From the NCBI RefSeq assembly GCF_007830335.1, contig NZ_VLKU01000003.1:372001-436000 (forward strand): a stretch of 64,000 bases of DNA, written 5' to 3'. The notes under the pieces were generated by a model, which was not told the DNA's origin, did no database searches, and saw only the letters and a list, made by a program, of their open reading frames with translations. The stretch comes from Paracoccus sulfuroxidans (lineage in GTDB: Bacteria > Pseudomonadota > Alphaproteobacteria > Rhodobacterales > Rhodobacteraceae). Below are positions 60,281 to 64,000 of the stretch, piece by piece (positions within the stretch are counted from its first letter, which is position 1; each line of letters opens with the position of its first letter). The translations under genes were made by a program, and so were the position numbers.

Positions 60281-61594
60281 ATGAATGGGCTTTTGCGGGT
60301 TTTGCTGGGCACACTTGCCAAGGTGGGCGACCTGACGGTCATTGACAGCAAGGGCAAGCGTACGCGTTTCGGCGACGGGACGGGTAAACCGATCTCCCTG
60401 CGCTTCAACACCCCTTCGGCCGAGCGTGCGGTGGCGCTGAACCCGGTCCTGAAGCTGGGCGAATGCTACATGGACGGGCGCGTCGACATGGTCGAGGGCG
60501 ATGTCTACGACCTGATCATGCTGGCCCATCTGAACGCGGGCCGAGAGATGGTGCCGGTCTTCTGGATGAAGGCCCTCGACAAGGTGCGCATGGCCGAGCG
60601 GCGCATTCATCAGCTGAACACCCGGGTCCGCGCGCTAGGCAATGTGCAGCGGCACTATGACCTGTCGGCGGATCTCTACCGGCTGTTTCTGGACCCGGAC
60701 ATGCAATATTCCTGCGCCTATTTCCCGACGCCGCAAACCTCGCTGTCCATGGCGCAGTTGCTGAAGAAACGCCATATCGCGGCGAAGCTGATGCTGAAAG
60801 AGGGGATGGAGGTTCTGGACATCGGCTGCGGCTGGGGCGGCATGGGGCTTTATCTGGCGCGGGTCGCGGGCGCGCATGTCGAGGGCGTGACGCTGTCCGA
60901 GGAGCAACTGGCCGTCGCACTGCGCCGTGCCGAGGCCGAGGGGCTGACGCCCCCTGCGCAGGTCGACAGGGGCAGCGCGGCGTTCCGCTTGCAGGATTAC
61001 CGCGACATCGACCGCAGCTTTGACCGGATCGTCTCGGTCGGCATGTTCGAACATGTCGGCATCAGCCACTATGACGAGTTCTTCGGGCGCTGCGCCCGGA
61101 TGCTGCGACCGGATGGCACCATGCTGCTGCACAGCATCGGCCGGGCCGAGCCGCCGGGCGCGACCAACCCTTTCCTGCAGCGCTACATCTTCCCGGGGGG
61201 CTATATTCCGGCGCTGTCCGAGGTCATGCGCGCGGTCGAGAAGGCGGGGCTGTTCGTCACCGATATCGAGGTCCTGCGCCTGCATTATGCAGAAACGCTG
61301 CGGGCCTGGCGCAAGGCCTTCATGGCGCGGCGGGATGAGGCGCGGGCGCTTTACGATGAGGCGTTCTGCCGGATGTGGGAGTTCTATCTGGCGGGCAGCG
61401 AGGCCTCGTTCCGCGAAGGCAGCATGGTGGTCTTTCAGATCCAGGTCGCCCATCGCGGCGATGCCGTGCCGATCACCCGCGACTATATCGCGGCGGCCGA
61501 GGCGCAGCTGGAATCGCTGGAATGCCGCCATGGCATCCCGGGCCCCGCATGGCCCGAGGATTGGCCGGATTTCCCGATGTCTCTGGCCTGTTGA
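60281..61594 (+). CDS. Cyclopropane-fatty-acyl-phospholipid synthase-like methyltransferase
   Basis: A 437-residue SAM-dependent enzyme of the Cfa family, acting on unsaturated acyl chains of membrane lipids. The N-terminal 120 residues are the lipid-binding region; the SAM site is VLDIGCGWGGMGLYLA; the active-site region includes QYSCAYF, EHVGISHYDEFF and LHSIGR. Residues after 350 carry the family EFYLAGSEASFR motif. An ATG at 60281 was used. Convergent with the aminotransferase gene, with a hairpin between. Confidence 0.9.
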   Translation: MNGLLRVLLGTLAKVGDLTVIDSKGKRTRFGDGTGKPISLRFNTPSAERAVALNPVLKLGECYMDGRVDMVEGDVYDLIMLAHLNAGREMVPVFWMKALDKVRMAERRIHQLNTRVRALGNVQRHYDLSADLYRLFLDPDMQYSCAYFPTPQTSLSMAQLLKKRHIAAKLMLKEGMEVLDIGCGWGGMGLYLARVAGAHVEGVTLSEEQLAVALRRAEAEGLTPPAQVDRGSAAFRLQDYRDIDRSFDRIVSVGMFEHVGISHYDEFFGRCARMLRPDGTMLLHSIGRAEPPGATNPFLQRYIFPGGYIPALSEVMRAVEKAGLFVTDIEVLRLHYAETLRAWRKAFMARRDEARALYDEAFCRMWEFYLAGSEASFREGSMVVFQIQVAHRGDAVPITRDYIAAAEAQLESLECRHGIPGPAWPEDWPDFPMSLAC

Positions 61595-61597
61595 GGC

Positions 61598-61629
61598 GAC
61601 CGGGCCAGCCGCGAAAGGCTGCCCCGGTC
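61598..61629. terminator. Long hairpin between convergent genes
   Basis: GACCGGG-C-CAGCC paired with GGCTG-C-CCCGGTC (one C-C mismatch), loop GCGAAA; followed by CGTTTCG. It probably ends transcripts from both sides. Confidence 0.65.
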
Positions 61630-61641
61630 CGTTTCGTAAAC

Positions 61642-63021
61642 TCAGGCGACGCCCAATTCGGCTTCCAGCTCGCCCAGCGATTTCGCCACGATCTCGAACA
61701 GGTCGTCGGCCTGCGCGCGGGTGATGATCAGCGGCGGGCAGAAGGCCACGGCGTCATACATGTTGCGCGAAATCAAGCCGTTGCGCATCATCGCATTGTT
61801 CATCAGCCCGCCCAGCTTGCCCGCGGTCGAGACCGATTTCGTGGCCTTGTCCTCGACCAGTTCGACCGCCGCGATCAGGCCGATGCCGCGCACTTCGCCG
61901 ACCAGCGGGCTGTCGGCCAGGCCGTGCAGGCGTCCCAGCAGATGCGCGCCGACGTCGCGCGCATTCGCCACCAGATCGTTGTCCTGAATGACGGCCAGGT
62001 TCGCCAGCGCGACCGCCGCGCCCAGCGGGTGACCGCCAGCGGTGAAGCCATGCCCGAAGGTGCCGATGCGGTTGCTTTCCTCGGCGATGGGGCCATAGAC
62101 GCGGTCGTTCATCATGATGGCCGAGAAGGGGATGTAGCTGGAGGTGATCTGCTTCGACATGACGATCACATCGGGGCGGATGCCCATGGTTTCGCTGCCG
62201 AACATGTTGCCGGTGCGCCCGAAGCCGCAGATGACCTCATCGGCGACGAACAGGATGTCGTGCTTCTCCAGCACCGCCTGGATCTTCTCGTAATAGGTTT
62301 TCGGCGGCACGACGACGCCGCCCGCGCCCATGACCGGCTCGGCCCAGAAGGCGGCGACGGTTTCGGGGCCTTCGCGCTGGATCATGGCCTCAAGCTCATT
62401 GGCGCAGCGGGTGGCGAATTCCTCCTCGGTCTCGCCCGGGTTGCCGTCCTTCCAGAAATGCGGCGCCATGGTGTGCAGCACGCGGTCGATCGGCAGGTCG
62501 AAGGATTTGTGATTGTTGGGCAGGCCGGTCAGGCTGGCCGAGGCGATGGTGACGCCGTGATAGCCCCGCATGCGCGAGATGACCTTCTTCTTCTCGGGCT
62601 TGCCCATCGCGTTCGAGCGGTACCAGATCATCTTCAGCACGGTGTCATTCGCCTCGGAGCCCGAGTTCGTATAGAACACCTTGCTCATCGGGACGGGCGC
62701 GATGGCGATCAGCTGCTCGGCCAGATCGATGGCGGGCGCGTGGCTTTTATGGCCGAAATTGTGATAGAAGGGCAGCTTCTGCAGCTGATCGGTCGCGGCC
62801 TTGATCAGGCGCTGGTCGTTGAAGCCGACGCCCACGCTCCACAGACCCGCCATGCCCTCGATATAGCGGCGGCCTTCGTTGTCCTCGACATAGATGCCCT
62901 CACCGCCCTCGATGATCATCGGGCCGACCTCGGCATGGCGCACGGCATTGGTATAGGCGTGCATGTGATAGGCGATGTCGCGGGCTTCTGCGGTCTGGTC
63001 GAAGTTCGTAAGCTCGTTCAT
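61642..63021 (-). CDS. Class III (omega-amino acid/pyruvate type) aminotransferase
   Basis: A 459-residue PLP transaminase resembling omega-transaminases of Paracoccus and Ruegeria: GLWSVGVGFNDQRLIKAA, FYTNSGSEANDTVLKMIW, the MRGYHG segment, the Asp of FVADEVICGFGRTGNMFG and the Schiff-base Lys in VIVMSKQITSSYIPFSA. It probably uses pyruvate as amino acceptor. It is followed about 80 bases later, on the same strand, by an L-2-hydroxyglutarate oxidase; together they suggest amine or omega-amino acid (such as lysine-to-glutarate) degradation, which is inference. Confidence 0.9.
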   Translation of the reverse strand: MNELTNFDQTAEARDIAYHMHAYTNAVRHAEVGPMIIEGGEGIYVEDNEGRRYIEGMAGLWSVGVGFNDQRLIKAATDQLQKLPFYHNFGHKSHAPAIDLAEQLIAIAPVPMSKVFYTNSGSEANDTVLKMIWYRSNAMGKPEKKKVISRMRGYHGVTIASASLTGLPNNHKSFDLPIDRVLHTMAPHFWKDGNPGETEEEFATRCANELEAMIQREGPETVAAFWAEPVMGAGGVVVPPKTYYEKIQAVLEKHDILFVADEVICGFGRTGNMFGSETMGIRPDVIVMSKQITSSYIPFSAIMMNDRVYGPIAEESNRIGTFGHGFTAGGHPLGAAVALANLAVIQDNDLVANARDVGAHLLGRLHGLADSPLVGEVRGIGLIAAVELVEDKATKSVSTAGKLGGLMNNAMMRNGLISRNMYDAVAFCPPLIITRAQADDLFEIVAKSLGELEAELGVA

Positions 63022-63100
63022 GGGTCCTCTCCGTCTTATGTGAAATTCGGTTTATGTAAGATCCGGCTGCGGTCAGGATACGCCTGCCGCAGGCTGCGGG

Positions 63101-64000
63101 TCATGTGTTCAGTTTGTCCAGCACGCGGCCGCCGATCTCGGCCCCGATGGGGAAGGCCGAGGTCGCGGCGGGCGAAGGCGCGTTGCAGGTGTGGATGGTG
63201 CGCCGCGTCTCGCGCAGCAGGAAATCGTCGATCATACGCCCGTCGCGCCCGACCGCCTGTGCGCGGATGCCCGGCGCATGGGGTTGCAGGTCCGAAAGCG
63301 TCAGGGCAGGGCAATAGCGGCGGCAGCGCTCAAGATAGGTGCGGCGCGACAGGGTGCCGCGCAGTTCTTGCAGCCCCGGCCGGACCGAGCGGGCCATGAG
63401 CTTCCAGAAGCCCGGAAAGCCGAAGGTGGCGCGGGCGTCCTCGGGCACCATGCGGTTGCCGCCATAGGTCTCTCGCCCCAGCGACAGGACGGCATTCGGG
63501 CCGACCGTGGTGTAGCCGCCGATCATCTTGGTCAGATGCACGCCCAGAAAAGGCAGGGACGGGTCCGGGACGGGATAGATCAGCCGCTCAACCAGATCGC
63601 TGGCGTCGGGTGCCAGCCGGTAATATTCGCCGCGGAAGGGGATGATGCGGAAGTCATCGGCAAGGCCCGACATCGCCGCAATGCGGTCCGCCTGCAGCCC
63701 GGCGCAGGCCACCAGACAGCGCGCGGAATGATCGCCCTGATCGGTCTTGACCGTCACCATATCGGGCGTTTCCCGCAGGCCCGTGACCTTCGCGCCGAAC
63801 TGGAAGGTCACGCCTTCCTCGGCCAGCCGGTCGCGCAGCACGCGGCAGATCTGGCCGTAATCGACAATGCCGCTGGCGGGGCTGAGAAGCGCGCCGACGC
63901 CTGCGACATTCGGCTCGATCTCGGCCAGTTCGGCGACGCCGATCATGCGGAACTCCAGCCCGTTCTGCTCTGCACGCTCGCGCAGCGCATCAAGGCGTGG
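63101..64000 (-). CDS. lhgO: L-2-hydroxyglutarate oxidase-like FAD enzyme (partial)
   Basis: About 300 C-terminal residues, with the 5' end beyond the window. It matches the LhgO/YgaF family, which oxidises L-2-hydroxyglutarate to 2-oxoglutarate: PNVAGVGALLSPASGIVDYG, FRGEYYRLAPDASDLVERLI, YPVPDPSLPFLGVHLTKMI and the final HTCNAPSPAATSAFPIGAEI. The FAD-binding N-terminus lies beyond position 64000. No frameshift is seen. It reads in the same direction as the aminotransferase. Confidence 0.88.
   Translation of the reverse strand, partial: PRLDALRERAEQNGLEFRMIGVAELAEIEPNVAGVGALLSPASGIVDYGQICRVLRDRLAEEGVTFQFGAKVTGLRETPDMVTVKTDQGDHSARCLVACAGLQADRIAAMSGLADDFRIIPFRGEYYRLAPDASDLVERLIYPVPDPSLPFLGVHLTKMIGGYTTVGPNAVLSLGRETYGGNRMVPEDARATFGFPGFWKLMARSVRPGLQELRGTLSRRTYLERCRRYCPALTLSDLQPHAPGIRAQAVGRDGRMIDDFLLRETRRTIHTCNAPSPAATSAFPIGAEIGGRVLDKLNT

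Noticed and set aside
1..64000. CRISPR arrays.
   Set aside because: No regularly spaced short repeats were seen, and no cas-like genes occur.

Overview
The window looks like chromosomal DNA from a Paracoccus-like alphaproteobacterium (Rhodobacterales). It is GC-rich, and its core blocks (rpmH-rnpA-yidD-yidC-engB-argB, lysC-ptsP, gltX, map) match that group in gene content and protein sequence. The genus is inferred from these similarities; no rRNA gene is present.

Layout: 1-2.7 kb holds the end of a CinA-like gene, map, a small LprI-like protein and a LacI regulator. At 2730 a tRNA-Arg(CCT) abuts a tyrosine integrase, opening a decayed mobile island (to about 7.5 kb) with an excisionase, an HNH nuclease, a ProQ/FinO-domain protein, a Ner-like repressor, and an IS21 transposase fused in frame to a phage tape-measure fragment. 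7.6-11.5 kb encodes an AraC regulator, a Baeyer-Villiger monooxygenase and a serine esterase, a plausible ketone-to-ester-to-acid pathway. 12.0-13.0 kb is a scrapyard of three broken genes. 13.0-15.7 kb holds a two-gene DNA-repair candidate (UdgX-type glycosylase plus radical SAM protein) preceded by a perfect alphaproteobacterial LexA box. A clade-2 catalase follows.

18.1-26.4 kb is a catabolic island: an IclR regulator divergent from an eight-gene operon (three-gene ABC importer, stand-alone lipoyl protein, E1 alpha, E1 beta, class III aminotransferase, lipoyl-less E2). The promoter and a palindromic operator candidate can be read directly. 26.5-29.1 kb holds an AraC regulator, a DUF1269 protein and a GNAT enzyme. 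29.3-37.2 kb is an amide-degradation cluster: N,N-dimethylformamidase subunits dmfA1/dmfA2, a soluble histidine kinase, a NarL-type regulator, a cytosolic AmiC-like amide sensor, a Rieske-oxygenase-like protein that has lost most metal ligands, and a small unknown protein.

37.3-64 kb is mostly housekeeping: tRNA-Cys, lysC, ptsP, a SleB-like lipoprotein, a BCCT transporter, a cluster of unknown membrane proteins (one frameshifted in a G7 run), tRNA-Arg(ACG), a histidine kinase, rpmH-rnpA-yidD, ttcA, a degenerate EAL protein, yidC, a MOSC protein, engB, argB, a SixA-like phosphatase, a zincin-like protein, gltX, tRNA-Met, a cyclopropane-fatty-acid synthase-like enzyme, a class III aminotransferase, and an L-2-hydroxyglutarate oxidase running off the window.

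The strongest leads for new biology are the SOS-box-controlled UdgX/radical SAM pair, the AmiC-like sensor wired to a two-component system beside dimethylformamidase with its metal-less Rieske companion, and the split 2-oxoacid dehydrogenase operon with its own importer.
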